Positions 1-9,395 of a DNA stretch of 64,000 nucleotides are shown piece after piece. The translations under genes were made by a program, and so were the position numbers. Every line of letters starts with the position of its first letter. Positions within the stretch are counted from its first letter, which is position 1. The DNA is from Aphidius gifuensis (lineage: Eukaryota; Arthropoda; Insecta; Hymenoptera; Braconidae), in NCBI RefSeq assembly GCF_014905175.1, contig NC_057792.1:13309321-13373320 (forward strand). Reading direction: 5' to 3'. The notes under the pieces are model-generated. The model searched no databases and was not told where the DNA came from. It saw nothing but the letters and a program-made list of their open reading frames with translations.

Positions 1-717
1 CTTTTGTTTTGCCAGTTCTTGGACAACAAACGCCATTAATTTTTTGCGATAAATTGTTTTCAAATTTTGTAAGCACCCTTGGTCCATTGGTTGAATTATA
101 GATGTAGTATTTGGTGGCAAAAATATTACTTCTATGTCACAACTCTTCAAGTTTGAACCATGGGCACTACAATTGTCAGCAAAAAGAATAGCTTTTATTG
201 GTTTTTTTTGTTCTTCCAACTTTTTACTGACGAATGGCACAAACTCATCGTAAAACCAACTTGAAAATATGTCAGTGGTCATCCAAGCACTTTTTTGGCT
301 TTTATAGCTCACTGGAAGATTGTTCAAGTGGTCTTTTATTGCACGTGGTTTTGCATATTTTCCAATGACAACTAATGGCAGTTTTATTGTACCAGATGCA
401 TTACACATCATAGCTGCCATAGCTGTTATTCGTTCTTTTTGGATTTTAAAACCAGATGTACCAACTTCTTCTTTAACAGCTAAACTTCTTCTTGGCATTT
501 GTCGATAATTGACACCAGTCTCATCAGCATTGAATACTTGATCTGCAGTGAGACCCTGATCTTGAATTATCTGATGAAATTTATCTCGATATTCAGTCGC
601 AGCATCATAGTCAGCTGATTTTTTTTCACCACTTAAGGTGATGTTCCTGATGTGGTGTCTTTTTTTCCATTTATCAAGCCAACCATTACTTGCCTCAAAT
701 TTTGTTGAAAAAAACCA

Positions 718-832
718 GAAACTTAGAAAAAACAACGAAGTTCCCCCGCCGGGAATCGAACCCGGGTCTTTTGCTTTCCGGGCAAACGCCTTGACCACTA
801 GACCACAGGGCTTCTTATTTTTTCTAAGTTTC
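718..832. repeat. 15-bp inverted repeat around the tRNA-like segment
   Basis: GAAACTTAGAAAAAA at 718-732 is the exact reverse complement of 818-832. The pair encloses the tRNA-like segment and could fold into a hairpin or mark the ends of a small inserted element. Confidence 0.7.
742..811 (-). ncRNA. tRNA-like segment (tRNA pseudogene or SINE head)
   Basis: On the minus strand this reads like a tRNA. It has a box A of the type TGGTCTAGTGGTCAAGG, a perfect box B GGTTCGATTCC inside a 5-bp T stem, and a 5-bp anticodon stem with loop CCGGAAA (formal anticodon GGA). The acceptor stem pairs poorly and position 33 is C rather than U, so it is unlikely to be a working tRNA. It lies inside the transposase relic and is bracketed by a perfect 15-bp inverted repeat at 718-732 and 818-832. 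A tRNA-derived SINE head or a decayed tRNA copy fits best. Confidence 0.6.
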
Positions 833-1413
833 ATCAAGTTAACTCCGACGTCCTTCTCTTCGTCAATTCATTTTTTGAAAAATTTGTGCCTTTTTTTTGG
901 CAACAGCTAGGATCGAGATTTTAAAAGAGGACCACTTAATGGTGCGCCTGATTTTCTTTGCTGTTTAAACCATGACCATGTTGCTTCATCGACCAGGGGA
1001 TTTTCTAGTTGACAAAGACGTTTGGTCTTGTTGGCTTGAAGAGCATGAACCTGTTCTCTTTCAATGTTTAATGATTTTTCATCGTTTTTCCAATTGCACA
1101 AAGTTGAAAGACTTATTCCAAGACATTTGGACATTTCAGCTGGTGTTATATTTTTTGTTGTCATCTGATTTAAAACATCGAGTTTTTCCTCAACACTGTA
1201 ACTTTTTCTTTTTTTTTTTTTGATAATCTGACATTATTTAATTTTAGGCTTAAAAAATGACAATGAACTTTTTTATTGCAAATTAATTTGTGTTGATAAA
1301 TGAATGTTGAATATTATATATGAAGATATAAATGACAATAATTATTGAATATAATAATAGAAAAAAAATAATGTAACGGTAAATCAAAACTGTTTGCATA
1401 TGTAAACAAACAT

Positions 1414-1743
1414 CACGTGAAAATGCCTTCATTGATGGGACGTCATTGTCATGTTGATTCGTTTTATTTGTGTCAATCGTATGCTCGAATTCCAAAGCAT
1501 TTGATTCGAGATAATATTAATTTCTTAGTTGTGTTCCCTTGTGATCAGCTAAATCTCAAACATATTTGGCAGGATCATGCAAATATTAATATGGAGTATA
1601 ATAAATTTCTTCGGATATCTATCAAGTGTTGGGAAGAGAAATATTGTTTCCTATGTATTGACCAAGATCGCAATATGAATGATGGAAATTACAGAAAAAA
1701 TTTTGATTATTTTATAAATATAAAAAACGATACAATTTGTTAA
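1414..1743 (+). pseudogene. Polinton P1 packaging ATPase, C-terminal fragment
   Basis: The open frame of about 108 codons matches the C-terminal part of the Polinton FtsK/HerA-type ATPase. Recognisable pieces are QSYARIPKHLIRDN, a run like NLKHIWQDHANINM, and an ending of the type DGNYRKNFDYFI. In intact elements this enzyme would pump DNA into the particle. The Walker A and B region is absent: the reading begins abruptly near 1414 next to unrelated sequence. It is followed after about 40 bases by the Polinton-specific protein on the same strand. It is a fragment without catalytic motifs. Confidence 0.72.
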
Positions 1744-1781
1744 AAAAATATTAGTTCATGTTCACATCCTGTTTAATCAAC

Positions 1782-2730
1782 ATGCCTCTCAAGAAGGAAG
1801 CACTGTCAAAAGAAGCAAAATTCCTTGAAGAAATAGAAAAAGTTAGAGATGTAATAAAGAAGCATCAATTATTAAAATTAGGGAAAGAAAGCATAACTGA
1901 AACTGCTAACGAGTACTTAAAACCAGTCATCGGACCACTTGAGAATATAGGTGCTAAAATAACACCGATAATAAACAATAAAAGAAGCAAAATATGATTC
2001 TGAGAGAGAAGAAGACAGTATCATTTCTGATAGAACGCATTCAAGTAATTTTGGAAATATAAACACAGAACAAAATCTTAGTTCTAATGAGGAAACAGAG
2101 GCTTTTCATGATACTATTGAAGATCTACAACTGATAGAGCAAGAGGCTGATGAAACAGGTCTTAAAAATGATTTAACAATTCGATATTTAAATAAAATAG
2201 ATACTTTACAATGGGATAAAGATTATGGGGTTAAAAGAAAAAACAGTGGATAATATAAAATTGGAAACGCTGAATTACTATTCGAAAATGATCATATGAT
2301 TGTTGCTGATGAAACGTATGGAATAACCCAAGGACTACTGGAATTATTATTTATGAAATCCCCAGAAAAAACTAAAGTCACTCAAATTGATGAAAAAAAT
2401 TATGCTCAAATTCTTCTCAACTCAAATGCACATTTAAGGTATCATAATTCTAAAAATACAGTGGAAAATTCAGGATCACAAAAGTATATCACATTTATAT
2501 TGCCTCACATGAAGAGTACACAACATTATGGTTCCGGTTTACTACCAACAAATATGATAATTCAAAGTAAAAATCAATCTAAAGTTAATTATGTTTATTG
2601 GGATGATCCAAACGAGCTTGTTGATCGTTTGAGATTGCTGGTTGCTTCACGAACAGCTGGCAATCCAAGTCACGATAATGAAATCATGTCAATCATTGGA
2701 GAACTAAGAGAAGCCAACATTATACATTAA
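1782..2730 (+). pseudogene. Polinton-specific protein (WDDPNELVDRL family), copy 1
   Basis: I assign no biochemical function. The family is recognised by the C-terminal signature YVYWDDPNELVDRLRLL, followed by an alanine/asparagine-rich turn and an EIMSIIGELREA helix. The same protein occurs at 14962-15774 and 44457-45383, each time next to a Polinton integrase. The N-terminus is a charged helix (EEIEKVRDVI), then an acidic linker. A frameshift near 1980-1990 and an in-frame stop near 2251 break it. The ATG at 1782 was chosen because family similarity starts there. A role in the virion or in DNA handling is only inferred from context. Confidence 0.75.
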
Positions 2731-2771
2731 CATTAGTTAAAATTCAGTCATCATACTACTCTCAATGAAAC

Positions 2772-3693
2772 ATGACTAAATTTAAAAGAGACATAGTATG
2801 AGAGCTTCATGCACCAGCTCGCCGAAATTTTCCAAGACGTAAAGTTGATATTCGAGATAAGGATGAAACTTGGCAAGCTGATCTTGTTGACATGATTGAA
2901 CACTTATCTGTAAATTCTGGATATAAATATATTTTGACTATTCTTGATATTTTTTCAGAGTTCAGTTGGGCTGTAGAACTCAAAAGCAAGACTGGAAAAG
3001 AAGTATCAGCTGCAATGGAATCGATATTTAAAAAAGGACGAGTTCGTAAAAATCTGCATGTGGATCGAGGAACAGAATTTTATAATTCCATTTTTCAAGC
3101 GATGTTAAAAAAATACAATGTTCATATGTATTCAACTTTTACCCATATGAAAGCATCAATAGTTGAAAGATTTAATAGAACAATTTAAAATAAATTGTAC
3201 TTTGAATTCAGTTTACAAGGTACTTATGAGTGGGTCAAAATATTACCAAAATTAATTGGACAATATAATAGCACGAAACATCGTACAATCAAAATGGCAT
3301 CAGCAAAAGTTGTTGGTGACAATATAAAAATTTTAAAGCAAACTGTATTTAAAAATTTAAATCAATATTATCAGAAAAATGAATTTAAATTAAATGATCA
3401 TGTTAGAATAAGCATATATAAACATGTCTTTGAGAAAAATTATAAACCTAATTGGACAACTGAAATATTTAAAATTATAAAAATAAATAACACATCTCCA
3501 GTAACATATAAACTTGAAGACTATCAACAGAATCCAATTGAAGGGTGTTTTTATCAACCTGAATTACAAAAGTAAAATATTCTGACGTCTATTTAATTTA
3601 AAAAATTATTAAAAAGAAAGAAAATAAAATATATGTGAAATATCTGGGATTTGATAATTTACACAACCAGTGGGTGGATTAGACAGCTTTGTA
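2772..3693 (+). pseudogene. Polinton P1 integrase (retroviral type) with chromodomain remnant
   Basis: A retrovirus-like rve integrase core is clear. DETWQADLVDM supplies the first catalytic Asp, LHVDRGTEFYN the second, and the last acidic residue falls in the ASIVERFNRT region. This enzyme would insert Polinton DNA into chromosomes. The C-terminus keeps a chromodomain scrap (KIYVKYLGFDNLHNQW near 3625-3680). In-frame stops lie at 2799, 3186 and 3573, and the chromodomain is out of frame. It directly follows the Polinton-specific protein, as in the other copies here. Confidence 0.85.
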
Positions 3694-3773
3694 GTAAATA
3701 AATAAAGAAATAAATAAAAACTTAATTCAATAAATAAAATTTTTTTTATTTCAATCATATTACATTGTTTTAT

Positions 3774-3874
3774 TTATTTAATTTTATTTCTAATTTTTTT
3801 TGCGTAACCCCACGGCAGAGTATAATTTTTACCTTCAATGAGTTCTCTTTTATCATCATTCCAACTTAAAGCTT
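3774..3874 (-). pseudogene. Polinton P1 DNA polymerase B, last ~30 codons
   Basis: On the minus strand this reads ALSWNDDKREL and then TLPWGY. It is the same C-terminal end as the polymerases at 20647-24282 and 39243-43129. It sits tail to tail with the integrase, the normal Polinton order. The homology stops abruptly at about 3874, where BEL/Pao sequence starts, so almost the whole polymerase gene was lost. Confidence 0.75.
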
Positions 3875-4080
3875 ACATTAAGGTTGGCGAAATAGTCATC
3901 CTGGTGGAGAAAAATGCTCCGTGTACCAGTTGGCCACTCGGACGCGTGATCGAAGTATATCCAGGAGCTGACCAAGTGGTCAGAACCGAAGTCGTGAAGA
4001 CGCCCAATGGGACCTACACCAGATCCGTCACGTTGCTGTGCCCGCTTCCATTCAATGACGTCACACCAGTTCCAAACTAA
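3875..4080 (+). pseudogene. BEL/Pao retrotransposon pol C-terminal fragment (DUF5641-like)
   Basis: The translation has the pattern VGEIVILVEKNAP, WPLGRVIEVYPGADQVVR and then TRSVTLLCPLPF. This is the C-terminal domain that follows integrase in BEL/Pao polyproteins. The segment is clearly richer in G+C than its surroundings, a sign of separate origin. It is fused in frame to antisense polymerase sequence on its left, which creates an artificial open frame from 3838. No reverse transcriptase, integrase core or LTR was found beside it. Confidence 0.75.
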
Positions 4081-4179
4081 TAATTATCAATCTTTTGTTT
4101 TTTATTATTATGTAATCTGTTACAGGAGAAATTGGAAGCAATAGATATTAAAATTAAATTAATTGAAAAAAAGAAAAAA

Positions 4180-5445
4180 AAAATATATATGGGGCATTCC
4201 ATGTCAACTCACATGGTTTTTTCCCTCACCCTCTCAGATTTGAAAACGGATATTTTTTTTGGGTTAGTCATCGACTCAGATGTACCTCTGATTTTTTTTT
4301 TTATTTTTACCATCATTAACCGCCGAGCCAGAATCAAAAAACACCTCATTCACAAGAGTAAACTACGATTTCGCCATTTTTTGAAATTCTGATTTTTTTA
4401 CTGTGAATAGTAGAGCACCAGATTAGCTCAATTTCAAAATTTCATCATGGGATAACGATGGGTTCATCATAAAAAATTTTTTTTTCCATGACAAAATTAC
4501 TAAAATCAGGCAAGATCATATGCCCAAACAACAGGTTTTTTTTTTGTTTTTTATAGGAAATTTTCTCACGATTACGGGAAAAATACGAAAAAAATTCCCG
4601 CGCATGCGCAAAGTGGTTAAAAATCAAGTTCGATTATCGAAAAACGGCTATTTATCGGTTATATATCGTACAGTTATTAAAATAACGATTGATTCCAAAA
4701 TTCAATAATAGTGATTGATGAAACTCGTTAAGGAAAAAAAAGTGTTATAATAAAAATTTAACATCTCGAATAAATATTGATTGTTTAGCTATAATTACAG
4801 CTATAGTTAAAAATCTAACGGCTAAGTAAATCGTATACATGTTTTGAAAAAATATCGATAATTCGAAAACTATTCGAGATATCGAAATTTTTATTAGGAC
4901 ATGTTTTTCTCTGACGAGTTTTATCGATCGCCATTATTAAAATTTAGAATCAATCGTTAATTTCAAAGCTGTACGATAGATAACCGATAAATAGCCGTTT
5001 TTTCGATAATTGAAATTGATTTTTAACCACTTTGCGCATGCGTGGGAATTTTTTTCGTATTTTTCCCGTAATCGTGAGAAAATTTCCTATAAGAAACAAA
5101 AAAAAAACCTGTTATTTGGGCATATGATCTTGCCTGATTTTAGTGATTTTGTCATGAAAAAAAAAATTTTTTATAGTAAACCCATCGTTATTCCATGATG
5201 AATTTTTGAAATTAAGCTAATCTGGTGCTCTACTATTCACAGTAAAAAAATCAGAATTTTAAAAAATGGCGAAATGTACATGCGGAAAGTATTTTTTTGA
5301 TTCTGGCTCGGCAGTTAATGATGGTAAAAATAAAAAAAAATTAGAGGTACATCTGAGTCGATGACTAACCCAAAAAAAATATCCGTTTTCAAATCTAAGA
5401 GGGTGAGGGAAATGTGAGTTACATGAATGCCCCATATATATACTA
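4180..5445. repeat. Foldback repeat 1 (1.27-kb imperfect palindrome)
   Basis: The sequence from about 4180 is mirrored by that ending near 5445. Examples are GGGGCATTCCATGT at the left and GAATGCCCC at the right, the string around 4390-4450 (CAGATTAGC region) mirrored at 5195-5260, and 4650-4700 mirrored at 4930-4995. The centre is near 4812. Open frames inside (for example 4445-4627 and 5010-5198) are the same sequence read from opposite arms and are not genes. It looks like a non-autonomous foldback or MITE-type element. Confidence 0.85.
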
Positions 5446-7013
5446 GTGGTCCAAAAAAACGAGTTTTTTTTTTTTTTTTTTTCGCGAAATTCATGTTTCC
5501 TATGAAAAGATGGAATTCTGTGAATTTTTTCAAAATTTTAAAATGATTTCTAGAGGTCACGGTTGTCGTTTTTCGACGAAAAATTTTAAAATACATTGTT
5601 TTTTTTTTTTCACTCATTTAAATTTACAAAAAAAAAAAATTTTTTTCTTCGGAATGTTGAAGATCATGTATTGAAGTGAAATCGATTTCTGGCTTTTTTT
5701 AAATAAAACATTTAAACGTAAAAAAGTTGAATATTATTATACAGACTGTCCCCTTTCAATCTGATAATGGATTTTTCTGGAATTATATGGCTTGAATCGA
5801 AAAATGATTCAAGTAAAAGTTGTAGGGTTTAAAGAATTACATAGATCAATAAAATAAAAAAATCGAAAAAATTCAAAATGGCGGAGTTTCAGGTACGAGC
5901 ATAGCTTTTTTGAATAAATACTATATTTTTTTTTTCGTACCGAATAGTTCGTTACATTCAAACTAACACTTTTTATTTGAAAGAGTTTTCGGTCAAATCA
6001 CTTTTTTTTCGGCCCGATTTTATCTGTTGATGGATTTTTCTTGAAAAATATGTCCTCAATTGAAAAATAAATCAAAGGAAAGTTGTAGGGCTTAGGAAGA
6101 TAGACACGAAAACAAAAAAAAATTTTTTTTAAAGTTTAAAATGGCGGGGTTTGAAGTATAAACATAGTTTTTTTTTAGGTTAGGTGTGTTTTTTTTTGTA
6201 TTAAAAAATTGTTCACATCAGGACAAACATTTTTTCTAGATAAAATTTTTTCGGAAAAATCTTTTTTTTTCTCTAAACTTTGTTCATATCTCTAACTCCG
6301 CCATTTATGAATTTTTTGAATTTTTTTTTTTTTTTTTTTTTTGTATGATTCTGTCTGACCCCGCTTTTTTTCGAATAAAATTTTTTTGATTGGAGTTATA
6401 TTTTTCAAGAAAAATCCATCAACAGATAAAATCGGGCCGAAAAAAAAGTGATTTTACCGAAAACTCTTTCAAATAAAAAGTGTTAGTTTGAATGTAACGA
6501 ACTATTCGGTACGAAAAAAAAAATATAGTATTTATTCAAAAAAGCTATGCTCGTACCTGAAACTCCGCCATTTTGAATTTTTTCGATTTTTTTATTTTAT
6601 TGTTCTATGTACCTCTTTAAACCCTACAACTTTTACTTAAATCATTTTTCGATTCAAGCCATATAATTCCAGAAAAATCCATTATCAGATTGAAAGGGAA
6701 CAGTCTGTATAATAATATTCAATTTTTTACGTTTAAATGTTTTATTAAAAAAAAAGCCAGAAATTGATTTTACTTCAATACATGATCTTCAACATTCCGA
6801 AGAAAAAAATTTTTTTTTTTTGTAAATTTAAATGAGTGAAAAAAAAAAAAACAATTTATTTTAAAATTTTTCGTTGAGAAACGACAACCGCGACCTCTAG
6901 AAATCATTTTAAAATTTTGAACAAATTCACGGAATTCCATCTTTTCATAGGAAACATGAATTTTAGTGGAAGAACGCGAAAAAAAAAAATTCGTTTTTTT
7001 TGGACCACCCTAA
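5446..7013. repeat. Foldback repeat 2 (1.57-kb imperfect palindrome)
   Basis: It abuts foldback 1. The ends AGTGGTCCAAAAAAACGA (from 5447) and TCGTTTTTTTTGGACCACC (to ~7012) are inverted copies. The arms mirror each other with a centre near 6230, as shown by the AAAATGGCGGAGTTTCAGG motif at about 5875-5895 and its complement near 6555-6575. The same motif recurs in the palindromes at 35985-36545 and 25868-26105, so these belong to one repeat family. No coding sequence is supported. Confidence 0.85.
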
Positions 7014-9386
7014 TATATACATACATATATATTAGACTGCTTCAAAACAAAAAATTTTTTCATTTTCGGCCTTCCATGGGCTCAAATTGTTGATATTGAT
7101 GATAAGAAGACACAGTTAAAATTTCAAAACGATTCATCAATTTTTGAGCCTACGAATCAGGGTTGAATTCGCCCATTTGATTAACACGTAAAAAAAACAT
7201 TTGTTGGGTTATCCTAAAATATCTCTCTCAATTAACAAGATAAAAATTTAACTAATCTACCATATTAAAGCTCTTATAATGAGCTTTAAAAAATGTATAG
7301 ACTCTTCTTATTTACCTTTACTTGTGTTGTCTGAAATAAGGTTACAATATAAGAAATATCAAAAATTGATTAAATTCTTTAACAAAAAAAAATTAAAAAT
7401 TCATAACTTACAAAGTAATTGACCTAAACACTTCTAATTTGGCTTAAAATAAGCGTCTTAAAAAACTCAATTTTTTGTGCATAAATAATTAACTTATAAA
7501 CAATAGTTTTCATGAAAAAAATAAAATTGAACTTTTTTATTTTTTTATTTTTTGGTTACCCAAAGACGAAAAGAAAAATAAAGTATGAACATTATTTAGA
7601 CACCTTGGAGGGATGGAAAAATTCAAAAAACGCGTTTTTATCGGTAAATACAAAGAATATACGTCACTTTTATCAATACTCTAAATTTATTATTATTTAA
7701 AAATCCCAATATAATTAAAAATTAACAAATAATTTCGATAAAATTTACCTTCAAAGCTTAATATCTTAAAAACTATTCTAGATATGGTATTGCTGTTCAG
7801 TCCATTATATTCCTCGTCAAATTCACTATAAGAATCGATTAATAATCGATTTTTTCCTATCCATTTGTATATAACAAAAATAACAAAACGAAAAAAAATT
7901 TGATATCTTGTAACTTCGATGTCTCGAAAAGTATTCGAGATATCGATATTCTGTTGGGGCCATTATTTTTTGCTCGAAATGACATTATAACATCAGTAAT
8001 TAAAATTTGTCTCCACGGATATCGTAACGTTGCCATGAATTTCAAATTTCTTAAAAAATTGAAAATTTAGTTTATCGTTTTTGCTTTTTCGTTGATTCCG
8101 TTCGTTTTATAGAGAACCCAACTTGATTTTCACATATGTTTAGTGAAATTTTCTCAGCTTTCCGAATATTTTCAAACATGTCAATTTTGGCGCAACGTGA
8201 CAAAAACAGCTTTTTTTGCGAAAAACTTGATTTTAAATGTGTTATAAATGTCAAAAAAAAAAAGTAATATTTTTTTCAAAAAGCTGAGAAAATTTTACAT
8301 AGAAAAAAATTTCTCTCTATATTTTCATTCGCCGAAAAAATACTAAAAAAATGAACCAAAAAAAAAAAAAATTTCAATTTTGATAAAATGCCCCATACAA
8401 TAACTGCCAAAATAATCGACGAAAAAATAAAAAAAAAAATACGTAAGTGTATTTTAGCGAGGACTATAATCTGTCAAAATTTCATGAAGTTCTGAGGATG
8501 GGTTATCCAAACCGACGTCTCGAATTGGCGTTTCTGCTCATATATATTAGACCTATTCAAATAAAAAAAATATTTTTTTTTTTGGCCTCCAGTGCGTGAA
8601 AATTTTTGTTCTCAATGAAAATGACAAAATAGATTAAAAATTTTTTTTCCGATTTTTATTGAAACGTCACAAAGGCATAATTGATTTTTATCGAATAAAT
8701 CACGACCAGAGCACGGTGTCAACTGAAAACAGTCACAATTTGGCCAATTTTAAAGATAGAGAGGTTTTATTATGCTTGTTTTAAAGATTAATGAAAACTC
8801 TACAACTAATTTCTAATGATTTTTTATGCTTCTATTTCCGTTTCGTTCAAAAAAGAAACAATTGTCGTTACCAGAAGCTAATTTTTCGATTCATTAGTAA
8901 TTAAAATGGATATAAGTTGTTTATTTATGACGATAATGTTTTTAAAAAAAATTGCATTTTCCAGGCCTTCAAAAGAGGAACATTTTCATCTTATTACTTT
9001 TTTTGTCAGATTGATATTTAATAATGAATAAACCGTAAGTAGGCTAATATCAAATTTTTTACTCACTGAAAATTAAAAAAAAAACTGATAAATTTGTATT
9101 GTCTCTGAAAAAAATAAGTTACTTTGAAAAAAAAAAAAATTACCTTTTGTTTTGTGTTTGTATCTATCTTTATGACTTTTTTTTTTTATACATATTCATG
9201 TTTACAATCGTTGACGGTAATACGTCATTTTCTTTTGTCTATGCGTAAAGGGGGGAAATGGAAAAAGTCCTTCAATATACTATACTCACAAAAACAAAGA
9301 AAAAAAAAAAAAAAACTGAAGTTATGATTTAGTTCTTTTTGTGTACTCGACTAACGAGCACTATTTCTTTTAAGTAAAATTTTTGA
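7014..9386. repeat. Two TATATATTAGAC-headed repeats; no gene seen
   Basis: A repeat starting TATATATTAGACTGCTTCAA near 7025 and a second starting TATATATTAGACCTATTCAA near 8538 share their first ~60 bases (both continue with a GGCCT-CCA motif). They are direct, diverged copies of one non-autonomous element family. The remaining sequence is AT-rich with many homopolymers. The short open frames here have no family signature. Confidence 0.6.
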
Positions 9387-9395
9387 TTGTTAAAA

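Larger units (their letters stand above)
1..1233 (-). pseudogene. pogo/Tigger-like DDE transposase relic, cut by window edge
   Basis: Reading from 1233 down, an ATG is followed by a poly-A run that puts the next segment out of frame. That segment is a helix-turn-helix region containing AEMSKCLGISLSTLCNW. The DDE_1 catalytic core follows: NADETG near 520-535, FADNCSAH near 160-185 and PMDQG near 78-95. These are the three acidic-residue motifs of the pogo/Tigger/jerky family, which cuts and pastes DNA at TA targets. A stop lies at 907-909, frames change between 690 and 905, and a tRNA-like segment sits at 742-811 inside the domain junction. The gene continues past base 1. The family call is firm; terminal repeats were not found. 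It is a dead copy. Confidence 0.85.

Noticed and set aside
638..910. 90-codon plus-strand frame with PPPGIEPGSFAFRANALTTRP
   Set aside because: It is the translation of the antisense of the tRNA-like segment.
4445..5198. Matching ~60-codon frames on both strands (IFNHFAHAREFFSYFSRNREK type)
   Set aside because: They are the two arms of foldback 1 read in opposite directions; no family signature.
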